The translations under genes and the position numbers were made by a program. A stretch of 64,000 bases of DNA from Pachyseris speciosa (Eukaryota; Cnidaria; Anthozoa; Scleractinia; Pachyseridae): contig JAEMWC010000667.1 in assembly GCA_016490735.1 (NCBI GenBank), positions 62,001-126,000 of the forward strand. Direction: 5' to 3'. Shown here in pieces: positions 1-12,240 of this stretch. The notes beneath the pieces are model-generated. The model ran no database searches and was not told where the DNA came from. It was given only the letters and a program-made list of their open reading frames with translations. Within the stretch, counting starts at the first letter, position 1. The number at the start of each line of letters is the position of its first letter.

Positions 1-2124
1 TAGTTCAGGCAGACAGCCTTTATGCCATGAATGCATGAATTTTGAAATTTTTTACTATAAAGTAGATATTTCTGAGTGTCAAACTTGGGAGAGTAGATCA
101 ACAGAAGTGCATAAATTCATGTGTGTTACATAAAAATAACAGACATTTATTATTGTCACAATTTTCAAAAGTCAACATGTGTATACCATTTTATTATGTT
201 ATCAAAGGAGTCCGATGTCTGCTCAATATAGCTAAAGTTGAAGCAAGCAATTTTGCATTCAATTAAAAACAAAAACATTTTTATCACCCCAAATATACAC
301 AGCCTCATAATTACAAAAGTTGCTAAAAACTCGGCAACATTTTATTCATAACAAAATGTGCATAAATACTGCATGGTTAAGGTCTTACAATAAAATATTA
401 CCAATAATTAGATCTGAATTTTTAGAAAAAAGAAATCAACTGGAGATATCTACATTGATAATAGCACATGCAAGGCCATAACAAGAAGCAAGTATTTGCC
501 TGAAAGAGCCTGAACTTTGATTATTAATTTTACTAAAAACAAAAATTGTAGGATGGTGTTTCACCTGATTAATCATTAATGACCTACAATCCAACAGAAT
601 TTGACACTAAAACCATCCTCAAGTCGAGTTGCACTCATTTATGGGGCTGAACAAACAGATCCAGGCATCACAAAGCTGTCATAGACCATATGACAAATGC
701 ATGGATTGAGTACTGAATTCTGGCACCTTAATATTTTCAACTTCTATTCAAAAGAAATGTTTATGATGGTTTGGAAGACCCTGAGACAATCTTAGCTCTA
801 CCACAAGTTTGAAATTCTGCTGAATTTTATAGTTTTCAACACTGCAATATGTTATGTGACTAGCATGACATTTGCCTTCAAGCTTATCACCTAAAAATAT
901 TTTCAATTCTGAAACTCTGAATCACACAACACCTAGCTCTAAATTATACAACCTGATTTTTACTAAAATTAGGTTTGCTTTCTCTAAATTATGTTGTGAA
1001 CTTCAGTCTTAACAGACAAGTGTATATATCTTCCAGAAGTTATGGATTCAAATAAACAGGAAATACTACATTTTTACCCATCTGTTAAGTGAATTTTGTC
1101 CTTTCCTTCTGGCTTTGTTTGTCACCTGGAAGCAATCATCCTTAGATCTTCCAAACACAGTGTTTCTTCTCTTTAATTTTCTTTTCCCTGTATTCATATT
1201 AATGTATTGGGCAGAACAAGCCCAAATTTTTCCATGGTAAATTTACATGCATGTGACACATTGCCGACTCACTTGACAAGGTGGACAAGTCTGGTGAAAT
1301 TACCTTGTACCGGATGATTTATTCAGGACTCAAAATAAAACCTCTATGTAGTTATAACCAACCACAGAGAAGGCAAGATGGCCTCTGATTGGCCAATAAT
1401 CTTGTGCAGGTGGAAATACTTTGGTTAGGAGTATTTACGAGGTTAATGCCTTGGGTAATTTCTTCTGAAAGAATACAAATAAAACAACTTTCTTCAAACT
1501 AATACACCATGCATATTAGAATAAACAGACATGAACAGTGGAAAATATTCAGAATGGTACCCTTAATCTTCTTTTGAAGTATAAACATTGATACAATAAA
1601 AGAATGTAAAACCACAAGATTGCAAAACAGACAAAAATAAAACAACATGATGATCTCAGTGAGTCACAAACTGCAAGACATTTGCAGCACACCACTGCAA
1701 AGATCAGTTAAAAATTTAACATATGTTCTAGCATATCTCTGAGCCACTGAATAACATAGTTGACAACACTCAGCCTAATCCTGCAATCAATTTAAGGTGT
1801 TTTCAAAAGTCATATTCTTTGTGCACATACAGAACAACTCCAGTAATTAAAATGGAGACTTCCTGTTGTTTCAGTTTCTGATATTTTATGCAAGGCTACC
1901 TGCCTGCATTAATATCATACCACTGAATTATTTATTATTTCTAATGCTACTCAATAATCAGATCTTTATAAGACAGGTCTTGCAAAGTAATTAATGAAAT
2001 CATATCACCTCTATTAGCTTCCTGGTATTAGCCATTTTTGGATGTGGTGTACTTACAGATATCCTATTTCATACTAAAATATGTTATTTAACTGTAATTT
2101 TCAATAATCATCATTTTACACATC
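1..2124. other. AT-rich non-coding stretch, probably intronic or intergenic
   Basis: I see no recognisable protein domain, RNA gene or clear repeat boundary here. A short minus-strand open frame near 1066-1240 is entered separately as a possible terminal exon. Confidence 0.4.
1066..1197 (-). CDS. possible last exon of an unrecognised gene (tentative)
   Basis: On the minus strand an open frame ends in TAG at 1066-1068 and encodes a basic tail containing RKLKRRNTVFGRSKDD and NKARRKGQNSLNR. It could be the C-terminal exon of the gene whose first exons are proposed at 5904-6095 and 4197-4238, because strand and order fit. The acceptor is uncertain: a candidate AG lies near 1187 but its pyrimidine tract is weak, and the phase does not clearly match the upstream exons. 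No homology is recognised. Chance openness in AT-rich DNA is a real alternative. Confidence 0.2.
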   Translation of the reverse strand: MNTGKRKLKRRNTVFGRSKDDCFQVTNKARRKGQNSLNRWVKM

Positions 2125-2961
2125 GGGCCCCAGTTCTTGGAAAGCCAGTTAGCGCTAATCATAAATCCAGCTAATCGAGGAATAAAATTTATCTTTCAGT
2201 TAGATTCTGTTCCACAAAGCATGATTATCATTTGTACTATCCTAAGGATAAACTAACGACCAAGAGCTTTCAGTCTAGACATACAAATTCAGTGTATAAA
2301 TCAAATTTTTGACAGAAAACAGTCATCTACAATGAATGATAACGAACCAAGGCGGGCAAAACACACAAATCTTATGTTTGCTTAGTAACCACCCAGACAT
2401 TTACAGAGGGAAGTCTGGACACCAGAGCAGCTGACCACAATGGAAGGTTCGCTTTCCCATCAGCTGTGACATATGGAAACCATTGATTGGATGCCATGCA
2501 AGTAATGAAAGGCAACGAAATGGTCGGCCATTTGCCTTGCGAGTTCTCCCGAATAACATGGTATTTTCTTGCACATAGTGGAGAGATCAGTGTTGAAGTG
2601 ATCACTGTGGAGATTGCATGCCAGTTAGAGTTTAGAGCTACTGACGAGCAAGACTCAGGTTTAGAACCTGACGATACAAACGGCTCCTTTAGGAGCCACT
2701 ATTTCCGCCAAAAGCAATATGTTTAATCTTTATTTACTGAAGGTTTTTAGTGCTATTTGTGACCCCTTACAAGCCAGTTTACTCCCTTTGAAAGTAATGG
2801 TCTCATAAATAAGCTGCAACCACAATTTTGAGCCCAAAATGTAGGCAAAAAGATGCAGCTTATACACAAGTTTTTATGGTAGTTATCCCGGGATTAAGAA
2901 ATTTAATCTTGAATTAACCCTTAATCAGGGAGACTAATCAGCTTTCCAGGAACCGGGGCCT
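2125..2961. mobile_element. candidate TIR element, non-autonomous
   Basis: The left end begins GGGCCCCAGTTCTTGGAAAG. The right end, read on the opposite strand, begins AGGCCCCGGTTCCTGGAAAG, giving about 20 bp of imperfect terminal inverted repeat. No transposase frame lies inside and no convincing target-site duplication is visible, so the family is unassigned. Confidence 0.4.
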
Positions 2962-3108
2962 GACTTCTAAAACCTATACCCTCTGTAACACAGACTCCAT
3001 GCTTGCTTACAGATCTGTGGACTCTAAACTGCAGTCCCTTTTCAGACCACACCAAAATGGTTAAAATTGAACAATAAATTTTTCCATACTGTCACATACA
3101 CACTACAC

Positions 3109-3559
3109 AGGGGCACCCAACCAGCCAAATCAACCAAAAGCTGTAGAAAGGCACTTTTAAGTACCTTATGGTGTTTGAAGTCTGTTTAAAGCGATGTTTC
3201 TGTTAGCTTGAAGAATTTCATCTGTTCGGATTCCCTAGCTGAAGTTTTAATTGCCCGAAAATGTTAGGGAACAAAACCTTCCTTTGAGAAAATGCAAGCT
3301 GAAATGAACTTGCCACGAACTTTCTAGGGAACTATTTTCTTTCCGAAAATGCTACTGTAGCTGATGTTTTTGACTGCCAAAAACAGCAATTACAACCTTT
3401 CCGAAAACCTCAGGGGCTATGATTTCCCCATTGCAAATCTTTTAGGTCGCGTTTTAGTTACGAAAATCCCAGTGCACTCTTTAAATTGACGCCGAAAGCC
3501 CAAGGCCAACTACCCTCTTCAGAACAGATATCTACCGAAACTTGTCGTTGGATGCCCCT
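3109..3559. mobile_element. hAT-like MITE with 8-bp target-site duplication
   Basis: The ends are AGGGGCACCCAAC on the left and the inverse of AGGGGCATCCAAC on the right, which is the style of hAT termini (C)AGGGGC. The flanks are CACTACAC and GACTACAC, an 8-bp duplication with one mismatch, as expected for hAT. The 451-bp interior has no coding capacity. Confidence 0.6.
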
Positions 3560-4196
3560 GACTACACTCTTACAATCCAAAGACTAGCATGCTATCCATT
3601 ACACTGATCCTTGTACCTTCATAGGACATAGACTACTTCCATAAACAGCTGTATTCCCCTAACTGATACCCATTTACTTTCTTCATGGTATTAATTAGAA
3701 GAATTTGGTTTAACAACAAGGGACTTCAAACACTTGGTTGTCGATCACACCCTTGATTCTCATCAATCATATATTTGGGTGATTAGTGATACTGTATGGA
3801 GAAATAACATTCAGTTCATTGTTTGGGATTCACAGATTACTTCAAGATTAGAAGGAAACCTCTTTAAATTTTAGAGACAGCTAAATAATCGAGGGGCTGG
3901 GAGCATAAAGGACCATTATATTAGTTATAATTATTTTAAAATGAAATAAACTACTTTACAATTTGGCTTAGGACCAAAAAATGTCATCAGTACTAGCATC
4001 ATACTGGCTTTGATTTGGGTTTTCGTGCCTTTCACTTACATTCAACCTTTAACTTAAGCAATTTGCCCTTAATTCATCTGCATCTGAATGCTACCGAGCC
4101 TTCACGCTAACACATAATTCAAAATACAAAGGCTAGTAGAACAAGGAAGAAGGTTTCAACAAAGTTCATTGTTTGTGTAATATCACACAGACTTAC
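3560..4196. other. no gene or repeat recognised
   Basis: AT-rich sequence with no assignable feature. It lies on the 3' side of the small minus-strand exon at 4197-4238 and is probably intron. Confidence 0.3.
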
Positions 4197-4238
4197 CCTA
4201 AGAAAGCTTGGTGTCCTGTCTGGTTTGATGATTTGAGA
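4197..4238 (-). CDS. small internal exon of an unrecognised gene
   Basis: On the minus strand a 42-nt open segment is bounded by a good acceptor (TTTTTTACAG) and a consensus donor (GTAAGT). It encodes 14 codons, SQIIKPDRTPSFLR, and starts and ends in phase 0. The first exon proposed at 5904-6095 also ends in phase 0, so the two splice together without a stop. I do not recognise the protein. Well-formed splice sites with compatible phase are the only evidence. Confidence 0.4.
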
Positions 4239-5903
4239 CTGTAAAAAACAAACAATGTCACCAGACGTATATCATCCCACAATATCCAAGGTGTCTAGTG
4301 TGTGGCAAAATAACAAACTTTATTCAAAACCACAACCATGCAACTTGCTCACAGTTTGTGGTAGTCTCAAGAGGATGTTAATGGAGTGATCGTTCAAACA
4401 AATGCATTCATATTAAATCAGAGCTTTCATTATGTACATTGTATATGGTGCAAACTGTAAAACATATTACAGCTTAACGCCTTTAATGAAACCATCAAGT
4501 TAAAGTTGACTTTAAAACTGCCGTAGATTCATTCTGCTCACAAAGCTCAGTGCAACTAATGCTTTACATGGAGTACAAGATATTAGCTCATCACAATGAA
4601 CGAAAATACTGCCAGTAACCTCAGCCATCTTCAATTCTGCTAGAAAACATTTTAAATTCAATTTGTCAAAATGTTGAAAGATAGTAATGCTAATACGTAA
4701 TGGCAGTATATATTGGAAGCATGGGTGAGATATTAATGGCCTTAGGCTAAAACGTCCCCACACTTGTTTGTTTGTGGTTTTGATCAATGTAACATGAAAA
4801 ATTCCCTGCAAATTTAGCCTAATTTGTTTCTTCCACAATAGCTGAAAAGATACAAACGTAACAACAACCACATGCTCAGAAAAATGCAAAGGGTTACCTT
4901 CATTGCTGTTGACTTTTATTGTATTTTAGGACTATGATCATAACGGGAAGTTAATGTAAAATAAGAATTCAAATGTGTGCAGTTAATATCACAAAAATCT
5001 GGGAAATTATCTGAGAAATGGTTATGGTGCAGTATGAACTCAACGGCATAAGAAACAACAGTCAAAGAAGACACACACAAATATAGTATAGTAGTATTAA
5101 TTTTGCATTTGTTTCTTAGTAACTAGATCTGCTATTATGCTGTTGATATATTTGTTTATGGGCAGTACTCTTGTATCAGAAAACCACATAATAATTATTA
5201 TTTAACCAATTTGTAGCTACTAAAGAAATCAATTTAAAAATTGGAGATATGGAAGTATTAAATAATACAACCAAATAAAATGAACAATCAGATCAAAAAA
5301 TGTTTAAGGCAAGAAACATTAAAGACTAAGAGATGAAAATTTCAATGATATTCGTTTGGGACTGGCTAATGTGTGTTTCATACTCAGTGTTACAGTCATT
5401 CAGATGTGTCTGAATGTGCAACAACTCTAAGTCTGGAGAATTAATTTTGACAGGAATGTTCACACTCTAAGCTAAACACACCGTTAGCCACGCCAAATTA
5501 TGCAATTTATCCAATTTAGTTTTGTAATATATAATTTTATGTGTTGTGGTTTAGAGAGTCTCAAAACATCCTTCACTTTTTGAGACAGAGAACTCAGAAA
5601 GAATATGATAAAGTTGCACAAATCAGTAATGGGGCAAATTTATGGACAAGACTCCTACCATAAGAATTGACACTTGTCTTTAATTTAATTAAATTATAAT
5701 CGTGCAATATTATTCAGTGCGATGTATAATATTACGCAGAACAACACCTGTCGCAATCCAGCCGTTCTATATATTATAATTTTTGTTCCACCTTAACAGC
5801 GCAAAAAAACCACAATGTATGAAACCAAACATCAGTGCAAACTTGTACCGACGATAAGGACAATGTTACATAAACACGTAACCTAAATTTTAAAACGGCT
5901 TAC
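4239..5903 (-). other. proposed intron of the minus-strand gene
   Basis: No domain or repeat is recognised. The 125-codon minus-strand open frame at 4512-4889 has no homology I recognise and no flanking splice signals, and is treated as chance. Confidence 0.3.
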
Positions 5904-6095
5904 CTCGTCATTAGATGGCGAATCGAACTTGAGCAAAGAATTAAAAATCCACGGAACGTATTGTAATTTTTGCACTACCTTTTTGTAGGTCTTTGATTTG
6001 ACGGTAAATCGGATTTTTCGTCTTTTGACCTGGAATTCGCTGCTTTGAGTTTCACTTATTCGAGTTTCACTTTCTGGCGTGAATGCCATTATCAT
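5904..6095 (-). CDS. first exon of an unrecognised gene
   Basis: A 64-codon open segment starts at ATG 6095 (a second in-frame ATG is at 6089, giving MAFTPESETRISE) and ends at a consensus donor (GAG|GTAAGC) with the exon in phase 0. The peptide is Ser/Glu-rich at the N-terminus, followed by a basic stretch (VKRRKIRFTVKSKTYKK) and a more hydrophobic segment (QYVPWIFNSLLKF). No family is recognised. The sequence immediately upstream (6096-6297) is more GC-rich than its surroundings and may be a promoter shared with the divergent exon at 6298. It likely joins exon 4197-4238. Confidence 0.45.
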
Positions 6096-6297
6096 TCAAG
6101 TGAAACGAAGAAATCGCCAACATGCAAACTGTACAACCCGCGCGAAAGTTAACGGGAAATGATGGCAGATGGGCCGAAAGAAGTTGCATTTAAAAAGCTA
6201 TAAAGCATTTCCTCCTCGCATTCTGCGAGAGCGCTCCACGCAACACGATTAGCAAGATCAGAAAGAAAGTCTTACGGTATTTGGAAGCTTTTGTAAT

Positions 6298-6453
6298 ATG
6301 GTCAAAGTCGAATGTCGTGACATCACCTCACACCACATTTCACAGGATCAGTCGACTGTACTGAGCACCACAAACAAAGACTACAACTTCCGGTTACGAA
6401 AATTCAGCGTACCCCCTCTCACAATTATCAAAAAAATTGAATTCAAACTGGGA
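6298..6453 (+). CDS. possible divergent first exon
   Basis: An open frame begins MVKVECRDITSHH and reaches a plausible donor (GGA|GTAGGT) after about 52 codons, ending KKIEFKLG. It lies head to head with the minus-strand first exon, 202 bp away, a common arrangement for a bidirectional promoter. No homology is recognised and no downstream exon is found, so it may be chance. Confidence 0.22.
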
Positions 6454-8880
6454 GTAGGTACAAACTTACCTGGTTTAGTGAGCTTGCTGTCTCATCGATA
6501 TCTGACAAAGACTTTTCACTGGATGGGACGAGAAAGCGATATTGCATTTCACGTATAAATAGAAGGAACGCGGGAAAAATTATACAGACAAACTCATATA
6601 AGAGAAACATAAAAATTACTGCGTCACAACGCAACTTGATACGAAGAGGGTATAAAAAGGTCAAAATACGGTAACTTCCGCGATCGAGTTTAAACCTTTC
6701 GCGAGATGTTTTTACGGGTTGTTATTTCGGCCAAGTATACATGTATACGTAGATACAGTTTTGCGGTTCTTTGACACGGTACAAACCTCTTTATTCTGCC
6801 TCGGCAGTCCACTTCGGGAATTTCACCATTTACTTCATCTGCAAATCTGTAAAAAGAAAGAAACCACGTCTATAAACGATTTTGTTACACATATTAAAGC
6901 GAACACATTTGATCCAAAAACGAAACAGCGAAGTTTCGGCTTACGTCTCGAACTCGTTGATGCAGCTCATGGAACTCGTGGATTCGTTTATTTCTCCTTC
7001 GGTACCCGATGCAGTCTCCATTTCGCCACAATGATGCGGACTTGATCTGGGCCGAGCTACTCTTTCTACAAGCAAAACAATAAGAAAGCTCGTGAAAACT
7101 TGATAGGAAAACATTGGAAAACGAGTTGAAACGAACTTCGGGCACGCGTATGTGACAAGTTTACATGTAACGCAGTAGTTACTTTTGCTACTCTTTCTCC
7201 TTTTAAATTTCGGTTTTTTCCGAAGGAGAACTTTCACCGGAACAAACGAGAGCTTCATCTTTAAAAACGTACGCGACAATCTAAAGCAGTGCCGGAGGTA
7301 AACAGTTCGTGCACTGCGTTGTCTTATTGACGGAATAAGTTATTTTCCGCATGTGTGTGATCACGGTTTACTGCAGAAACTGATTTCATATTCGTCTTCC
7401 GCTTTTTTTGGCAAGTTCTATGACGTATTTCCGCTGAAACAATTATAATCGAAACAAATGAAGGACGTCAAATTATTTCTTGGGGGCATGCAAATCATTC
7501 ATATCGGCGGGTATTAGTTCGAGTCAGTGAACACCTGCAGTCACTTCTCCAATCTCTTCCGTGTATCTTAAAAGATGCTCCGAGTTTATCTGTATTTATT
7601 TATACCCACGAAAATGTTAAAATTTGGCACATAAAAATTGTAAAAGTCAACATCGTTTGGTACATCTATTTATATAAAAAAAACAGACAGAGTTGGTCTT
7701 GCCGTGGTTGCCAGAGGGTCGTGTTCTTGATTCCAAAAAGGAACATACAAGGATGAATGTTAAATTTGTTGTTTAATAGACACAAGCATCTGGAGCTGAT
7801 TGCGTATTTATAACAAAACTGAGGCAATTTTTAAATTAGGCACTAAACATCGAGGATCTCATAACAAGCGTAAAGTATCTCTGTAAAGTATAGAAAATGA
7901 AAGATTTAGCTCAACACCGTAGTGCATCTTAGAAAACGCGACGTTATTTTAAATTTTTAACGCGCCCTAAAACTGGCCACCCCAAGATAAAATCATTAGT
8001 TCCCTAAAACTTACCCCGATGAATCAGCCGTCGATCAACTCACCGAAAATCAATTAAAAGGACTCTAACCTCGAAAAACATTGCAATAAGCTTTGAAAAT
8101 CCAAGATGGGCGACGACGGCAATGTTACTTCAATGCTGATGCGGGCTTTCCCCTGATTGGATAGTTTTGACAGCGCTGTTATACGCCAGTCACACAGAGC
8201 AGGTGGTTGAAAGAAAAACTCGCTTAAAGTTGTAGTGTCGATTTACTGGTGCCGCGTTAGTGACTGTTAACGTCCAATGCCAGCAAGTCGCCACTGATGG
8301 CTATTGAAAATGCAAATGCACCGCCAAAATAAACGAATTCATTCGCGATAAGTAAATCCTGTTTTTACGTGAATCGCGGGAAATCTTTTATGCCCGCGTT
8401 AATCTACACAAAATGGTGAAGATTTCAAAATGCAAAATTATTCTATTGTTTGAAAATTTCACATAAAATGCAAGGTGATACGTAAATGAAGATCATTCAT
8501 CATTAGCATCTCTTGGAAAAAGAGGAACCGGAGATCAAAATATTTGCCTAAACCTTGCCCAAAATATTTCCACAGGTTCTTCATGTAAGAAATGGAACCT
8601 CCACTAACACCAGTTGATATCAAAGTCGCTATGAGCAAAAACTCATAAGGGTTTCTGCTATGAGCCGGTGAATTCGAAAAATAAATTATAAACCACTCGC
8701 GTGTATATGGTTTTGATTTCTTTGGTTTGTAGGGTTAAATTTACGTGTGACAGCCCTCTTCTCTTCCCTTCAGTCTATACCCTGGGAGCCAGAGGTTTTT
8801 TGTTCATCTACATATGGTAACTTGCAAGATCACAAGGACGTAAAGCAAATGTTAAAACAAAGATAAAAAATAATTAATGC
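6454..8880. other. no gene recognised
   Basis: Several short open frames overlap each other on both strands near 6700-7280 without splice context or recognisable domains. No repeat boundaries are seen. Confidence 0.3.
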
Positions 8881-8903
8881 ACAAAGTTTATGAAAAATAA
8901 ATA

Positions 8904-9330
8904 TCAGCTGATGCTTGGTTTATCAATTACTTCTAAAGGCAGCTCGTTCCAGTTTTTAATTGTTCTTGGCCAAAAACTGAATTTTAACTCGTCACACGAT
9001 GTTTGTATTAGTTTAAACTTCTTGGCATGCGAGTTCCTTGTTGTAGTGTACGTCTGCCTCTGCACACAAGGTGGAATATCAAGTACAGCTTGGTTGTGAA
9101 GAGTTTTATACATCAATGCTAATCGGGCAATTCGTCTCCTGTGTTCAAGTGGTTGCCAATTCAGATGGTTCAATGCTCTTGCCACACATCCTGGTTCCCT
9201 TGAGACGGTTCTCGTTGCAAAACGGGGTGCTCGTCTTGGGACTTGGTCTAGTAAGGCCTTCTGGTAATCTCTATAAGGGTCCCAGGAACAACACGCATAC
9301 TCAAGGGTTGGTCTGACTAGCGATATATAT
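8904..9330 (-). pseudogene. 5'-truncated non-LTR retrotransposon (CR1/jockey-type) ORF2 end
   Basis: The minus-strand frame encodes the region after the reverse-transcriptase core of a LINE ORF2: LVRPTLEYACCSWDPY, then QVPRRAPRFATRTVSRE, then LEHRRRIARLALMYKTLH, and finally FSFWPRTIKNWNELP before the stop. These are the usual landmarks of CR1/jockey-like ORF2 C-termini, where LVRPxLEYA...WDP and QRRAARFV are typical. The endonuclease and RT catalytic core are missing, so this is a dead 5'-truncated copy. The truncation point abuts a (CAA)n/(GTT)n tract at about 9331-9352. Confidence 0.8.
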
Positions 9331-9352
9331 TGTTGTTGCTGTTGTTGTTGCG
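9331..9352. repeat. (GTT)n microsatellite at the LINE truncation point
   Basis: A short GTT-rich tract adjoins the 5' end of the LINE fragment and reads as a run of glutamines on the minus strand. That polyglutamine is not part of the LINE protein. Confidence 0.7.
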
Positions 9353-9757
9353 CACTGCGCACGCGCAATCTACCACATAATTGTAGAAATTGCAGACGAT
9401 GTTATGTTCCGCAAATTATTGTTATTTACGTTTCTCTAGGAATCCACTGACCCGAGATGTAAATAATATCATTCATTTAATGAACGAGGTTACATCAAAT
9501 AAATAAGTGAAGTGAAGTGAAGTGTTGTTTTTTTGTTGTTGTTTGAAGGAGGAAAATAAAACCTCTGCCGGCCACCCAGGGTATTCTGTCTAAGACAAAA
9601 TTACCAAAAGGAAGTTCCTCCTCGTCTTCTGTACATCTTTTGTTAGTCTTTTATCGCATTTCGATGAAATCTGCTTTTTCATTTGGCCGTTTTCATGATC
9701 GTAATTTTGGTTGTACGCAGTATACATTGCAAGTTTTGGGCTGTGACTAAAAGTGGG

Positions 9758-9946
9758 ACGGGGACGCGGGGACGTGGGACGCGGGGACGCGGGGACGCGG
9801 GGACGTGGGGACGTGGGACTCGGGGACGTGGAGAAGCGGGGACGTGGGGACGTGGGGACGTGGGGACGTGTGGGGACGTGGGACTCGGGGACGTAGGACT
9901 CGGTGACGCCGGGGCGTGGGACTCGGGGACGCGAGGACGTGATAAA
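9758..9946. repeat. G-rich minisatellite, unit about GGGGACGT/GGGGACGC
   Basis: Roughly two dozen degenerate 7-9 bp units of GGGGACG(T/C) follow one another, with many runs of three or four G on one strand. The long open frames across it on both strands are low-complexity products of the repeat. The inverted copy is at about 12058-12240. Confidence 0.9.
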
Positions 9947-10163
9947 CAAACAACACCCGAATTTTCCGCTGAATTTGCAATTCACAGTTCTCGGTGGTTA
10001 AGAGAAAGGTATTACATGATGGAGTTTGTCAGCAGACCAGTAGCCATCGTCCTTGTTCTGCCGGATATGTTTGCTTGCCTATTTTACCGTGAGAGCCCTG
10101 GGAACACAATAGCTTCAGCTCAGGGGATCTTATACCTCGTGGGCAGCCATGGAGGACTGTACG

Positions 10164-10279
10164 GGTCCGCAAATGATCCCAGGACCGCAAATGATCCCGG
10201 ACCGCAAATGATCCCCAAAATGGACCGCAAATGATCCCGGACCGCAAATGATCCCCATATTGGACCGCAAATGATCCCG
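10164..10279. repeat. six-copy iteron array, unit GGACCGCAAATGATCC
   Basis: Six copies of a 16-bp unit with short variable spacers. The unit is a partial dyad (GGACC...GATCC). The inverted counterpart at 11390-11499 has five copies. Position inside both TIRs suggests subterminal binding sites for a transposase or host protein, which is inference. Confidence 0.85.
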
Positions 10280-11389
10280 AGCAAAAAATAAGGAATGGCA
10301 TGGATTGATATAAAAATGACACACAAAAAACACGTTTTATCATTTTATGAGAATTATTCCATAGTTCTTTTTTGTTTTTTGTTTTTTGTTTTCGTCTGTG
10401 ATCTTGCGTGACGTTCTGTCTGTTTGTTGATTTCAGGACGCCGGCTGCATAGTACAGTAATTGATTTTGTAACGACACTTGTTGTGATCGTGGACTGCGA
10501 GTTTCGTTTCATGTCTTCTGTTTATTGTATTGTACATCCCAGGACGTTCGAGAACATGCTTAATCAGATTTTATTTCTGTGGGGTATATGATCAACGCTT
10601 CGGTGCGTGTGCCCGATTTCAGTGAAAATCGAGCGTGGAAACAGGCTAGCGAAGCGAGCCGCCAGTCCCCGGGTCGGCTCGCTTTGCTCGCCTGTTTTTT
10701 TTTTTTGGCCACGTTCCTTCTTTTCGCTCCTTAACCCCACTGCGGAGCCTGGTCCCAGGCTAGTATAATTCAATTGTATAATCACAAATACAACGGAGAA
10801 TTAAAATACACACATACCCGTAAAGAAATAACTGAAAAATTCCGCAGTTGATTTCGTTATCTTTTGAAATAAAAGTCTTTTGTTCACTGAGCACTCTCAT
10901 TTAAAATTGTACCCAGAATACTAGAAGTGTTTCTTTCTCACATCCATGGGATCAGCCGACTGGCCTGAGGTAGGCGAGAAACGCGGTGATGTGGTTGAAA
11001 TCGGAGCAGGGGTCAAAGATCATCCGAAACTTGTCACCGTCGTGTGAGCTGTGATTCCCACGCGTTCGGAAAATATGGCTAAACTGTCCTGTTCTTATTT
11101 AATTGGTATCATTTGTGAACGTTCTTGGAGTTACTAAAGATAATAACAAACACAAAGATCTCTAAAGACGGAAGGAAAAACGAGATAGGTTTGGATCCTG
11201 GTGTGATAACACTGATTGACTGCTTCACATCAGTTGCACAAATTGTGTGGCCACGTTTACCTTTTTAAAATTAATCAGATGATGATAGTTGTGAGCCATG
11301 ATTTAAGGCTTTGATTAAAATAATCGCAATTCATGCCAATTCCCTATCCATACCATTTCACCTTCCATGCCATTCCTTACTTTTTGTTC

Positions 11390-11499
11390 GGGATCATTTG
11401 CGGTCCAACATGGTGCAATACGGGGATCATTTGCGGTCCAGTTTGGGGATCATTTGCGGTCCGGGATCATTTGCGGTCCTGGGATCATTTGCGGACCCG
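11390..11499. repeat. five-copy iteron array, inverted copy of the left-arm array
   Basis: Five copies of GGATCATTTGCGGTCC, the reverse complement of the left-arm unit, with different spacer lengths. The difference in number and spacing shows the two arms have been evolving separately. Confidence 0.85.
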
Positions 11500-11503
11500 T
11501 ACA

Positions 11504-11840
11504 GGACTTTCCTGGTAAGTAACTGTGTTTTCTTGTTAATCCTTTGACATCCGTGCCTTATGCTTGCTACTTTCGATACTGATGTTTACTTCAGGAAAAC
11601 TGTTGTCCAAAAATGCATATTTCTTTGATTTTCATTCCTAAAATGTGTGGATATAATTTTTGTACCTTTCTTCTATGTACTTACGAGAGTTATCTGCACA
11701 TTCTAGGAATGAAAATCAAAGAAATATGCATTTTTGGACAACAGTTTTCCTGAAGTAAACATCAGTATCGAAAGTAGCAAGCATAAGGCACGGATGTCAA
11801 AGGATTAACAAGAAAACACAGTTACTTACCAGGAAAGTCC
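11504..11840. mobile_element. 337-bp fold-back insertion within the right TIR
   Basis: Arms 11504-11640 and 11704-11840 are 137-bp inverted copies with no difference seen, separated by a 63-bp loop that itself continues the stem imperfectly. Comparison with the left TIR, where the same site (GTACAGTCCTCC) is uninterrupted, shows the palindrome arrived after the inverted repeat formed. Both ends contain GTAAGT reading inward, resembling splice donors. Confidence 0.8.
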
Positions 11841-12057
11841 TCCATGGCTGCCCACGAGGTAGAAGATCCCCTGCGCTGAAGCTATTGTGTTCCCAGGGCT
11901 CTCACGGTAAAATAGGCAAGCAAACAATACATATCCGGCAGACCAAGGACGATGGCCACTGGTCTGCTGACAAACTCCATCATGTAATACCTTTCTCTTA
12001 ACCACCGAGAACTGTAAATTGCAAATTCAGCGGAAAATTCGGGTGTTGTTTGTTTAT

Positions 12058-12240
12058 CACGTCCTCGCGTCCCCGAGTCCCACGCCCCGGCGTCACCGAG
12101 TCCTACGTCCCCGAGTCCCACGTCTCCACGTCCCCGCGTCCCATGTCCCGCGTCCCCGCGTCCCACGTCCCCGCGTCCCACGTCCCCGCGTCCCCGCATC
12201 CCCGCGTTCCCGCGTCCCACGTCCCCGCGTCCCCGTCCCA
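12058..12240. repeat. C-rich (complement of G-rich) minisatellite in the right TIR
   Basis: Inverted counterpart of the left-arm G-rich array, with somewhat different unit numbers. Apparent Pro/Arg/Val-rich open frames are products of the repeat. Confidence 0.88.

Noticed and set aside
4512..4889. 125-codon minus-strand open frame
   Set aside because: No domain, no splice context, and composition like the surrounding AT-rich DNA.
8904..9368. Glutamine-rich host protein
   Set aside because: The Q-run comes from a microsatellite at the truncation point; the rest is LINE ORF2.
9590..10234. Long open frames on both strands rich in Pro/Arg/Gly
   Set aside because: They are products of the G-rich minisatellite and are open in several frames at once.
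10164..10279. Evenly sized 16-bp repeats resembling a CRISPR array
   Set aside because: Spacers are only a few bases, the sequence is eukaryotic and the array lies in a transposon TIR with an inverted twin.
10029..10478. Minus-strand 149-codon frame with DHLRSGIICGP repeats
   Set aside because: Encoded by the GGATCATTTGCGGTCC iterons; repeated in other frames, so not a protein.
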